This document shows positions 9,872 through 16,743 of a DNA stretch of 64,000 nucleotides, piece by piece. This stretch comes from Hydrogenophilales bacterium 28-61-23 (GTDB lineage Bacteria > Pseudomonadota > Gammaproteobacteria > Burkholderiales > Thiobacillaceae), in NCBI GenBank assembly GCA_002281555.1, contig NCGJ01000004.1, positions 1-64,000 of the forward strand, in the 5' to 3' direction. The notes beneath the pieces are model-generated. The model ran no database searches and had not been told where the DNA came from. It saw only the letters and a list, made by a program, of their open reading frames with translations. A program made the position numbers and the translations under genes. Position 1 is the first letter of the stretch. The number at the start of each line of letters is the position of its first letter.

Positions 9872-11380
9872 TTATTTCCCTTTTGCAACCTTCAAGCGCC
9901 GAACAGCCAGCAGCAAAAGCCCAGCCGACAGCATCAACCAGGTTTCAGGTTCGGGAACCGGGGTGACATTCCAGGACGCCAAGACCAGGAATTGGGGGGA
10001 ATAGAAGTTGTTCAGGCCGATTTCCCAGACGGCGTTATCGCCATCCAACAGCAACGCGCCGCTGAAGGTCTCGCCGATGTATTCACTATTGCTGGGAGTG
10101 ATGACGCCGTTGCCACTGCTTGAGATAAAGGCCAGGCCGGCTTCCGGGCCGCTCAACACGGTCAGATTGCTATAACTGGCTCGCATCAACGCATGCCGCT
10201 CGGCGGCGGGCAGGTTCAGTATCAGATCGGAACCGTTCGTTTCGCCGTCATAGTAGAAAATCCGTAGTTCCGCCCCAACGGCGCCGAATTGCTCACCGTC
10301 AAGAATCAACATCGGTTGCGTGCTACTGACCAGCGGGGTATCGAGTTCGATGCCAAGCCGGCCGAGAAAACCGGCATCGTCGCCGCTGTTGGAGACGGCC
10401 TGGAACGCCGCGAGTTCGACGCGGTTATCCGGCGCAAATGGATCGGCGGTGGATGCCGCCACGCCACGACCGAGAGTGGGATCACCCAGCGCGGTGACAT
10501 CCCATATGTTGCGCAGCAGCTGGCTACGGCTGGCGAAACTGGTTTCGCCTGACGTTGCAGCGCCCAGCAGTCGCGCTGAATCGCGGCTGTAAACCAGGGT
10601 GGCTTGAGCGGCCTCCAGGTCGATGTTGTCGGCGACACTGGAAACAACGGCGCTGTCGGCGTATGTGCCGTTGCGCAAAGCCGAGATGTCCGTGGCGGCA
10701 TTGCTGAAACGCACGGTGCGGGTTGAAGCGGCGGCGCCGGCGGTGGCGTTGATCGCATCGGCGACATAAGCCTGCGTGGTTTTCGCTTGGTAGGTCGTTT
10801 CCAGCTTCAAGCTGCCAGCCACTTTTATCTGGCTGCTAATGACTGTGGTGCCTGCAAACAACGCTTGGGTTTGCGCTGTGGTGGAAACGTGGAAGCCACC
10901 CATCACCTCGTTGGCATTGGCGAAAGTCGAGTTGGTCAGTGTGGCGGAGGGTTTCGATTGGCCGACCAGCCCGGAAGTACATTTCAGCGTGCCAGCCGGG
11001 CAATGCCACGGCGTACTGAAGGTGGAGGCTACGGCTGTCGCCCCGATCAGCGGACCGCTGAGGGTGGCTTGGGAATCGACCTGCATTAACGGGCGGTCCG
11101 AGGCGGGCGCGACCAGGACACCGGGATCATTCAGCGAGAGGCTGTAACTGTGGACATATTCCAGCGTGGCGGTAGTGCCTTGCCACTCGCCAAGACGCGG
11201 ATTGAACAGGCGTTGCCCTGCCAATACGGCATCGGGAACGACATCCGTCTCGATCGCCTCGCCGAAGCTGCCAAACAAATTGAATGAAGTGGTCTGGTTG
11301 GTGTTGATCGTGCTTGCTTCGGCCGATGCGGAGAGCATCACGGCAAGCGCAAGAGTGCTGAAGATCGGAGGTGCACGCAT
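9872..11380 (-). CDS. PEP-CTERM sorting-domain exported protein
   Basis: Secreted, surface-sorted protein of unknown function, 502 residues. It has an N-terminal signal peptide (MRAPPIFSTLALAVMLSAS, cleavage near SAEA) and a classic C-terminal PEP-CTERM tail: VPEPETWL, a hydrophobic helix and a basic end RRLKVAKGK, the signal recognised by the EpsH/XrtA exosortase. The body is rich in Ser, Thr, Ala and Asn and contains an RLGEWQGTTATLEYVHSYSL-like strand reminiscent of choice-of-anchor beta domains. The frame extends to 11473, but the Met at 11380 begins the signal peptide. No exosortase or exopolysaccharide gene lies nearby. Such proteins are associated with biofilm matrix or floc formation in betaproteobacteria. 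Confidence 0.88.
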   Translation of the reverse strand: MRAPPIFSTLALAVMLSASAEASTINTNQTTSFNLFGSFGEAIETDVVPDAVLAGQRLFNPRLGEWQGTTATLEYVHSYSLSLNDPGVLVAPASDRPLMQVDSQATLSGPLIGATAVASTFSTPWHCPAGTLKCTSGLVGQSKPSATLTNSTFANANEVMGGFHVSTTAQTQALFAGTTVISSQIKVAGSLKLETTYQAKTTQAYVADAINATAGAAASTRTVRFSNAATDISALRNGTYADSAVVSSVADNIDLEAAQATLVYSRDSARLLGAATSGETSFASRSQLLRNIWDVTALGDPTLGRGVAASTADPFAPDNRVELAAFQAVSNSGDDAGFLGRLGIELDTPLVSSTQPMLILDGEQFGAVGAELRIFYYDGETNGSDLILNLPAAERHALMRASYSNLTVLSGPEAGLAFISSSGNGVITPSNSEYIGETFSGALLLDGDNAVWEIGLNNFYSPQFLVLASWNVTPVPEPETWLMLSAGLLLLAVRRLKVAKGK

Positions 11381-11785
11381 GTTGATCTCTGCCCTGTAAT
11401 GGATTGATAAACCTGGATGGTTATTTATCCAGGCGCTCCCAGCCTGATAGCAACATCCATGCCTTGCATGCATGTTGTTGTTAACAATGGAATAACCTAA
11501 TATTCCCGAGCATCCTTGTCAATTATTTCGACAACAACAGGGTGCACCACGGCAAGGGAATGGGAGAGGGGCAGCTCACCGTTGGTCACCCTACATGACG
11601 AAAAATTCAGCGAAGTAGTCCGGTGCGGACAGAATAAGGGCAGGCGGAGCCGCCATTGGTGCGTGCGCTACCTAGGTCAACTATGCATCGCACACCGGCC
11701 ATTGGCGGGGACGTAGGAGTCCATTTCATTGGTTAATACCTATCGGTCATGCCGGTGTAATGATCGAGTGACATGCTTCAAAGTT
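11381..11785. other. intergenic stretch, no gene recognised
   Basis: 405 bases between the start of the PEP-CTERM gene and the first cassette-like gene. Short open frames exist but have no ribosome site or convincing composition. It should contain the leftward promoter of the PEP-CTERM gene. I searched for an upstream attC-like site matching the one at 12129-12206 and did not find one; the composition drops toward AT from about 11480 onward. Confidence 0.5.
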
Positions 11786-12124
11786 ATGCGTTTTAAAAAA
11801 ATACTCTTGCGATTTGTTGGGGCCATTTTCCTCTTGGTCGCCATAATTAACCTCGCAGGGCTAGCGATGCCTGAGCTTCGCGCGCACGTAATTAGTCTTC
11901 CTGCCATATCGATTCGATATCTATTCTTTCTCGCTGCAGGGCTGGGTCTAATTCTCCTGAGGAAATGGGGCGTCTATGCGGTGGTGGCGGGAGTAGTAGT
12001 AAATTGGATTCTGTTCATCGTTGTATACGGGGCGCGCTCAAGTGCATTTCCAATCTGGATTTCTCTTCTTGGCCCTCTGCTGCTCGGAGCTCTGTTCTTC
12101 TATTCATGGGCTGCACTAAGATAG
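11786..12124 (+). CDS. small membrane protein in a cassette-like unit
   Basis: 112-residue protein I do not recognise. It has a basic start (MRFKKILLRF) and four predicted membrane helices at about 9-27, 36-58, 62-82 and 90-108, leaving almost no soluble part. The frame could start earlier at 11729, but that extension is Cys/Arg-rich and unlike coding sequence; the ATG at 11786 immediately precedes the first helix. Base composition is clearly more AT-rich than the neighbouring chromosome. The stop codon lies five bases before an attC-like site, as in integron gene cassettes, so I read it as a cassette gene acquired by transfer. Confidence 0.6.
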   Translation: MRFKKILLRFVGAIFLLVAIINLAGLAMPELRAHVISLPAISIRYLFFLAAGLGLILLRKWGVYAVVAGVVVNWILFIVVYGARSSAFPIWISLLGPLLLGALFFYSWAALR

Positions 12125-12128
12125 CCAC

Positions 12129-12206
12129 ACTCAACACGGCGCTCCAGCCGACCGGCTGCAGTCAGTTTCGCTGGCTTCCGCCGTCGGCTGAGCTTGAAAG
12201 TTGGGC
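12129..12206 (+). repeat. attC-like integron cassette recombination site
   Basis: The 78-base element begins with an inverse core ACTCAAC (fits RYYYAAC) and ends with a core GTTGGGC (fits GTTRRRY). Inside, GCTCCAGCCGAC near the left pairs with GTCGGCTGAGC near the right, leaving one unpaired C, the extrahelical base expected in attC stems. These are the defining structural features of attC sites recognised by integron integrases. It sits between two small genes on the same strand. No integrase gene is present in the window. Confidence 0.7.
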
Positions 12207-12221
12207 AGCAAAGAGGCATCC

Positions 12222-12326
12222 ATGACCTACGATCCATTGTCAGATGTTGTTGACGAAGCGCTATCCATTTCGCCCGAGGCTGTTCATCAGCTCAAAGACT
12301 TTCGAGTGTCCGAAAAGTTCATATGA
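12222..12326 (+). CDS. 34-residue ORF inside a cassette-like unit
   Basis: A short acidic ORF beginning MTYDPLSDVV and ending SEKFI, with a good ribosome site (AAGAGG, five bases before the ATG). It starts 16 bases after the attC core at 12200-12206 and ends 11 bases before the next inverse core at 12337, so it fills the cassette body exactly. No family is recognised. It might be a complete micro-protein or the remaining N-terminal part of a longer gene (the N-terminus resembles those of small RHH/antitoxin-like or cassette proteins only loosely). Confidence 0.4.
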   Translation: MTYDPLSDVVDEALSISPEAVHQLKDFRVSEKFI

Positions 12327-12336
12327 ACGTATTGCT

Positions 12337-12436
12337 GCCCAACAAAGTACTTGCCAAATGGCGAAGGTATTGAAGTCATGGTCAGCAAACTGGCCGAAAA
12401 ACTTAGCCCAGTGAGCAGATGACGCATAAGTTAGCC
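12337..12436 (+). repeat. second, degenerate attC-like site
   Basis: Starts with inverse core GCCCAAC and ends with GTTAGCC, one mismatch from GTTRRRY. The internal stem is not convincing. The best support is that TTGCTGCCCAAC (12332-12343) is the perfect 12-base reverse complement of GTTGGGCAGCAA at the head of the same cassette (12200-12211), which is what is expected when the head and tail of a cassette together form the attC of the excised circle. Confidence 0.45.
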
Positions 12437-12444
12437 GTCTAGAC

Positions 12445-13053
12445 ATGGGCATCCAGGAAGCACCAACGCCACAGCACTGGAACTACTTCCTCGCACTTGA
12501 GGGCGACGTAGTGCGCATGTCCCGCTATCTAGAGCTGACAACCGACAATTTCGAGTCTTACTCTCTGGAGTTGATGCGTATCATCTTTGGTGCGGCATCT
12601 GAGGTCGATGTTGTCTCGAAGCGCCTGTGTCAGAAGCTGAACGAGAAAAGCAAGGCGGACAACATCTCAAAGTACAAGAAGGAAATCCTGGCCGCCTATC
12701 CTCAGATTACTTCAGCAGTTGTCGAGATTCCGCGCTTTGGGCTCACTCTCACGCCTTGGGAGCAGTGGAAGACAGATGCAAGTCCTCTGTGGTGGCGCGC
12801 TTACAACAACGTAAAACACCAGCGCCACACCCATTTCGCCGAGGCATCGTTGAAGCACACCCTCAATGCCGTCGCTGGGCTGTTTGGTCTCTTGCTCTTC
12901 TATTACCGCGAGGAGGGGCAGAACGGACAACTAATCCCGGACCCAGTGATCTTTCGTGCCGGCGCTCCGTTTCACGTCGACAGGTTAGCGTGGGGGCCTG
13001 GTGCCAAGGTCTATCAATTGCTACCCGATGGCGACGGCTCTCAAGAACAATAA
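12445..13053 (+). CDS. hypothetical protein, possibly HEPN-like, in a cassette-like context
   Basis: 202-residue soluble protein, mostly helical. The stretch WWRAYNNVKHQRHTHF (about 114-129) resembles the conserved helix of HEPN-type proteins, where a polar residue and His form an RNase or nucleotide-binding site, but the canonical RX4-6H spacing is not clear, so this is a weak resemblance. The ATG lies nine bases after the cassette core at 12430-12436 and lacks a strong ribosome site, which is usual for cassette genes. Composition is lower in GC than the surrounding chromosome. I found no matching attC at its 3' end; the downstream 13080-13120 region has a GGCTGT/ACAGCC inverted repeat that may be a decayed transposon end. 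Confidence 0.55.
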   Translation: MGIQEAPTPQHWNYFLALEGDVVRMSRYLELTTDNFESYSLELMRIIFGAASEVDVVSKRLCQKLNEKSKADNISKYKKEILAAYPQITSAVVEIPRFGLTLTPWEQWKTDASPLWWRAYNNVKHQRHTHFAEASLKHTLNAVAGLFGLLLFYYREEGQNGQLIPDPVIFRAGAPFHVDRLAWGPGAKVYQLLPDGDGSQEQ

Positions 13054-13218
13054 CTGACCGACCACGACTTTTTGACAAACGTTGAGGCTGTAGAAAAACC
13101 CGATTTTTAAAAACAGCCACTGAAATGACAAAAAATCGACCGCTCAAAATAGCCTGTATTCGACGATCTCGGGTTGGGGCGCGATACAATTTTGTTCGTA
13201 CCTTATCGGAGACCGATC

Positions 13219-13428
13219 ATGAACTTCAGCATCGAATGCGAGGAAGAAGTTGATGGCCGCTGGATCGCTGAGATTCCGCAGCTTCCGGGCGTCTTGTGCT
13301 ATGGCAAGACTGCGGAGGAAGCTATGGCCAAGGCCGAAGTGCTTGCCCTCCGAGCTATGGCCGAGCGTCTCGAGCAGAACGAATCCCGTCCCATCGAAAT
13401 CAATATCTCCCTTCCTCTCGCTGCATGA
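13219..13428 (+). CDS. hicB: HicB-family antitoxin
   Basis: 69-residue antitoxin with the partial RNase-H-like HicB fold: MNFSIECEEEVDGRWIAEIP, then LPGVLCYGKTAEEAMAKAEVLALR, the signature of the family. It neutralises the HicA mRNA interferase and normally represses the operon. The ATG at 13219 is chosen because the earlier in-frame start at 13174 adds a non-homologous segment. The stop overlaps the hicA start (ATGA), so the two are coupled. The order is hicB then hicA, the reverse of the classical hicAB order. No separate DNA-binding domain is present in this short form. Confidence 0.88.
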   Translation: MNFSIECEEEVDGRWIAEIPQLPGVLCYGKTAEEAMAKAEVLALRAMAERLEQNESRPIEINISLPLAA

Positions 13429-13637
13429 GCCAGTGGCCTTCCATCAAAGCCAAGCGGCTGCTTGCGGCGCTGTTTGGCATAGGGTGGAAACTCAAGCGCC
13501 AGTCTGGCTCCCACCGCACGTTATCCCGCGAAGGTTGGCCCGATGTGGTCTTCGCATTCCACGACAGCGAAGAAATCGGTCCTCGAATGCTTGCGCGCCT
13601 TGCCAAACACACCGGCATTACGCCAAAAGACCTGTAG
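13425..13637 (+). CDS. hicA: HicA-family mRNA interferase toxin
   Basis: 70-residue toxin with a dsRBD-like fold; cleaves mRNA independently of, or at, the ribosome. The family core is visible: KRLLAALFGIGWKLKRQSGSHRTL, with catalytic His30 in GSH, followed by ITPKDL near the end, where most HicA proteins have the same motif. It begins at the ATG overlapping the hicB stop. The pair lies just right of the cassette remnant, consistent with a transferred region, although chromosomal hicBA pairs are common. Confidence 0.87.
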   Translation: MSQWPSIKAKRLLAALFGIGWKLKRQSGSHRTLSREGWPDVVFAFHDSEEIGPRMLARLAKHTGITPKDL

Positions 13638-13798
13638 TTTCTCCGGCAGCCTCGGTGCCGCCCAACCCTCCGTTCCAGAAGACCATCGGCAAGCTGCGCT
13701 TGCCAACTCCCTTCGCCTGCGGGCTCCGGCGGCCCCTGAACTAGCACATTGAATGACCGTTCCACCCGATTATGGCGAGAGCCGAGGCCGAAAAGCCC

Positions 13799-14470
13799 CT
13801 ATTGGCGCAAGCTGATCACCGGCCAGCCACGGCTCTCCGCGCACGCCTTCAGCGTCGCATCCGGGTCGACCGCGATGGGGTTTTTCACGATTTCCAGTAG
13901 CGGCAGGTCGTTCAGCGAATCGCTGTAAAACCAGCTTTCCTCGACGTCGGCCCAGCTTTGTCCGCGCGCGGCCAGCCATTCATGCAGGCGGCGCACTTTG
14001 CCTTCCTTGAACGAGGGCAGGCCGTGCGGTCGGCCGGTGAATTCACCGTCGAAATGTTCCGGTTCGGTGGCGATCAGATGCGGCACGCCCAAGTAGGCGG
14101 CGATGGGCGCGGTGACGAAACTGTTGGTGGCGGTGACGATGACGCACACGTCGGCGCGATGTTTTTCCAGCAGGGCGGGCGTGCCGGCGGCAATCATCGG
14201 AATGACCTTGCGCGCCATGAAATCGGCGTGCCAGGCGTCCAGTTGCGCGCGCGGATGGCGCGACAGCGGCTTCAACTGGAAGTCGAGGAATTCGAAGATA
14301 TCCAGCGTGCCGGCTTTGTATTGATCGTAAAAAGTCTGGTTGCGCGCTTCGTAAACTTCGCGGTCGACCACGCCCTTTTCGATCAGGAATTGCGCCCATT
14401 CAAAGTCGGAATCGCCGGCAAGCAGGGTGTTATCGAGGTCAAACAAGGCAAGGCGCATGGCGAGGTCCAT
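13799..14470 (-). CDS. HAD-superfamily subfamily IB phosphatase (SerB/HisB-like)
   Basis: 223-residue cytoplasmic phosphatase. HAD motif I is DLDNTLLAGD (nucleophile Asp and acid/base Asp near residues 11-13), motif II the Thr in VTATNSF, and motif III/IV are the Lys of FKEGKV and the acidic pair in YSDSLNDLP. The IB subtype includes phosphoserine phosphatase and a histidinol-phosphatase-like group; which substrate is used cannot be told. A second possible start at 14458 (MRLALFDLDN) fits the domain equally well. Divergent from the CbiM-like gene with a 46-base spacer. Confidence 0.85.
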   Translation of the reverse strand: MDLAMRLALFDLDNTLLAGDSDFEWAQFLIEKGVVDREVYEARNQTFYDQYKAGTLDIFEFLDFQLKPLSRHPRAQLDAWHADFMARKVIPMIAAGTPALLEKHRADVCVIVTATNSFVTAPIAAYLGVPHLIATEPEHFDGEFTGRPHGLPSFKEGKVRRLHEWLAARGQSWADVEESWFYSDSLNDLPLLEIVKNPIAVDPDATLKACAESRGWPVISLRQ

Positions 14471-14516
14471 CAGCGATATCTAATAGAATGCGGCGGATTG
14501 TATCCGAGGCGAAAAC

Positions 14517-15179
14517 ATGAACATCCTGTCCGCCAACATCCCGCAATACTGGCTCTGGGGCCTGTGGCTGTTCGCCGCCGCTCTGGGCTGGCTGATTTTC
14601 CGCCGCGCCAACTGGCGCATGCTGGCCGATTCCGCCAACCTCAACGTTTTTCTCGCCGCCTGCGTCACCGCGCTGGGCATCTGGTTCATCAAGACCGGCA
14701 TCAAGCCCGGACTGGATTTTCATCTGCTCGGCGCGACCGTGCTGACGCTGATGTTCCGGCCGCTGTTCGCTTTGTTCGGCATCGCCCTGGTCACCGCCGC
14801 GATTACGCTCTGGCATGGGGAATACGCCGCCTTCGCGCCAAACTGGCTGATCATGGGCGCGACGCCGGTGGCGGTGTCTTGGGCCATCTACAGTCTGGCC
14901 GACCGCAAGCTGCCCAATCACCTGTTCATCTACATCTTCATCAACGCCTTCTTCGGCTCCGCCATCGCCATCGCCGCGACCGGCCTGACCGCGACCGGCT
15001 TCGCGGCGGCATCGGGCCTGTATCCGCTCGATTACCTGCTGCAAAGCTACCTGCCGTTTTTCCTGCTCATGGCGTTCAGCGAAGCCTTCCTCACCGGCAT
15101 GCTGATCACGATGATGGTGATCTACAAACCCGAGTGGGTCGCCACCTTCGACGACAAACGCTATCTGCTCGACAAATAG
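14517..15179 (+). CDS. CbiM-like integral membrane protein (ECF transporter permease-like)
   Basis: 220-residue protein with six to seven hydrophobic helices and the feature of the CbiM-like group, several conserved polar residues in late helices (INAFFGSAI, MAFSEAFLTGMLI) followed by a cytoplasmic MVIYKPEWVATFDD end. CbiM proteins form the substrate-binding part of cobalt/nickel ECF transporters, but this stand-alone proteobacterial group lacks the neighbouring CbiQ/CbiO genes and its role is not established. Convergent with the Msr fusion gene, 12 bases apart. Confidence 0.75.
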   Translation: MNILSANIPQYWLWGLWLFAAALGWLIFRRANWRMLADSANLNVFLAACVTALGIWFIKTGIKPGLDFHLLGATVLTLMFRPLFALFGIALVTAAITLWHGEYAAFAPNWLIMGATPVAVSWAIYSLADRKLPNHLFIYIFINAFFGSAIAIAATGLTATGFAAASGLYPLDYLLQSYLPFFLLMAFSEAFLTGMLITMMVIYKPEWVATFDDKRYLLDK

Positions 15180-15191
15180 ACGGCCGGCGCC

Positions 15192-16517
15192 TCAGCGCTG
15201 CGCGTCCGGCACGAACTTCAGCACATTGCCGTTGATGCAATAGCGCTTGTAAGTCGGCGCCGGGCCGTCGTCGAAGACATGGCCGAGGTGGATGCCGGAA
15301 CTGGCGCTGCGCACTTCGACGCGCTTCATGCCTAGCGCCACGTCTTCATGCAACGTGACCGCGCCCGGCACCGGCGCGAAGAAACTCGGCCAGCCGGTGC
15401 CGCTTTCGAACTTGCCGTCGCTGCGGAACAGCGCCGCGCCGGTGATCGGATCGACGAAGGTACCGGGCCGCTTTTCGTCCAGATGCGAGCCGGTGCCGGG
15501 CCGCTCGGTGCCCTCCTCGAAGGCGATCTTCTGTTGCGCCGGGGTGAGCAGATGGAAACCCAGCCATTTCCAGAAACGTGTTTTTTCGCCGGTGTAGCCG
15601 GTGTAGCGCGAGACCTCTTTGCCTTTCTCGAACAGCACGATGGTGGGCGTGGCGAACAAGGCTTTTTCCAGCTTCCAGTCGGTCGGCGCATTCGGGTTCA
15701 GGCTACTGACCACGGCCACTTCGGCCTTCCAGTGGTCGAGCACTTCGGCCTTGAACTGTTTGCAGAACGGGCATGCCTCGGCTTCGAACACCACCAGTTG
15801 CCGCTCGAATGCCAGCGTCTTGCCGTCCAGCCGGGGCGGCGCCGGCTTTTGCGCGGATTTCGAGCCTGGATACTTCACGCCGGTGCCGCCCAGGCCGCAA
15901 TAACCCTTGGGATTCTTCTTCAGGTAATCCTGGTGGTAATCCTCGGCTGCGGTGTAGTTCTTCAACGGCGCGATATCGGTGCTGATCTTGCCGAAACCGC
16001 CTTGCGTCAGCGCCTGTTGGTAAGCCGCGCGGGTTTTCCGGGCGACCTCCAGTTGCGCATCGGAATGCGTGTAGACGGCGCTGCGGTAGTTGCTGCCGAC
16101 GTCGTTGCCCTGACGGTCGCCCTGGGTCGGGTCGTGGCTTTCCCAGAACTTGATCAGCACCGTTTCCAGGCTGGTTTGCGCGGGGTCGAAAGTCACTTTC
16201 ACGACTTCGGCATGGTTGCGTTTGCCGGTCGTGCCGGAACGCACGTTTCGTTCATGCGCGAGCACCGCTTCGTAGTTGCCGGCGATGTCGCCGTTGGCAT
16301 AACCACTTTCGACGTCGACCACGCCGGGAATTTCCGACATGCGTTTTTCCGCGCCCCAGAAGCAGCCCATGCCAAGCACGATGCTGTCGACCTGGGCATT
16401 TGGGTTGCTCACTGCTTTTTTAGCGTGCATTGAGGATTTGTCCTCGGCGCAGGCGCTGACCAGAAAACTCATGCTGAGCGCCAGAAGCAGGCCTTGAATC
16501 GTTCTGCTGATAACCAT
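15192..16517 (-). CDS. msrAB: MsrA-thioredoxin-MsrB fusion lipoprotein (methionine sulfoxide reductase)
   Basis: 441-residue exported repair enzyme. The N-terminus is a lipoprotein signal with lipobox VSAC (Cys23). MsrA occupies about 44-208 with the nucleophile Cys52 in GCFWG and a recycling Cys in GYCGLGG. A thioredoxin-like segment, about 232-320, has CPFC (249-252) and the cis-Pro ATPT. MsrB follows, about 322-438, with SGTGWPSF, GHVF and the catalytic Cys427 in RYCING; the zinc CxxC pairs found in many MsrB proteins are absent. It would reduce both S- and R-methionine sulfoxide in periplasmic proteins, with the internal thioredoxin-like part passing electrons. The known Neisseria PilB has the order thioredoxin-MsrA-MsrB; here the thioredoxin-like part lies in the middle. 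Confidence 0.9.
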   Translation of the reverse strand: MVISRTIQGLLLALSMSFLVSACAEDKSSMHAKKAVSNPNAQVDSIVLGMGCFWGAEKRMSEIPGVVDVESGYANGDIAGNYEAVLAHERNVRSGTTGKRNHAEVVKVTFDPAQTSLETVLIKFWESHDPTQGDRQGNDVGSNYRSAVYTHSDAQLEVARKTRAAYQQALTQGGFGKISTDIAPLKNYTAAEDYHQDYLKKNPKGYCGLGGTGVKYPGSKSAQKPAPPRLDGKTLAFERQLVVFEAEACPFCKQFKAEVLDHWKAEVAVVSSLNPNAPTDWKLEKALFATPTIVLFEKGKEVSRYTGYTGEKTRFWKWLGFHLLTPAQQKIAFEEGTERPGTGSHLDEKRPGTFVDPITGAALFRSDGKFESGTGWPSFFAPVPGAVTLHEDVALGMKRVEVRSASSGIHLGHVFDDGPAPTYKRYCINGNVLKFVPDAQR

Positions 16518-16743
16518 ATTCGTGTCCTTTTTAGCCGTTCAGGCCGAGGTGTTGATGAGCGCGCCGAGACCGCGAAAACGGTCTTGAGGCATCTCTGACA
16601 ACGGTTCCGCGTATCGAGTTGCAACAGTGCGGGAAGAACGAGAAGGAATCGGCGCTTGAACCGGATGCCCGCTGGCATCTGCCTGCACAGCACAAGCGGC
16701 TATTTTCTAAAACCGGTTGGGCTGGCGATGCAAAAAGAACCGA

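Noticed and set aside
13040-13090. Third attC-like site after the HEPN-like gene
   Set aside because: AAACGTTGAGGC resembles a core, but there is no matching inverse core GGCTAAC or stem.
13082-13115. Transposon end from the GGCTGT/ACAGCC inverted repeat
   Set aside because: Only six paired bases and no transposase or second end nearby; may equally be a chance hairpin.
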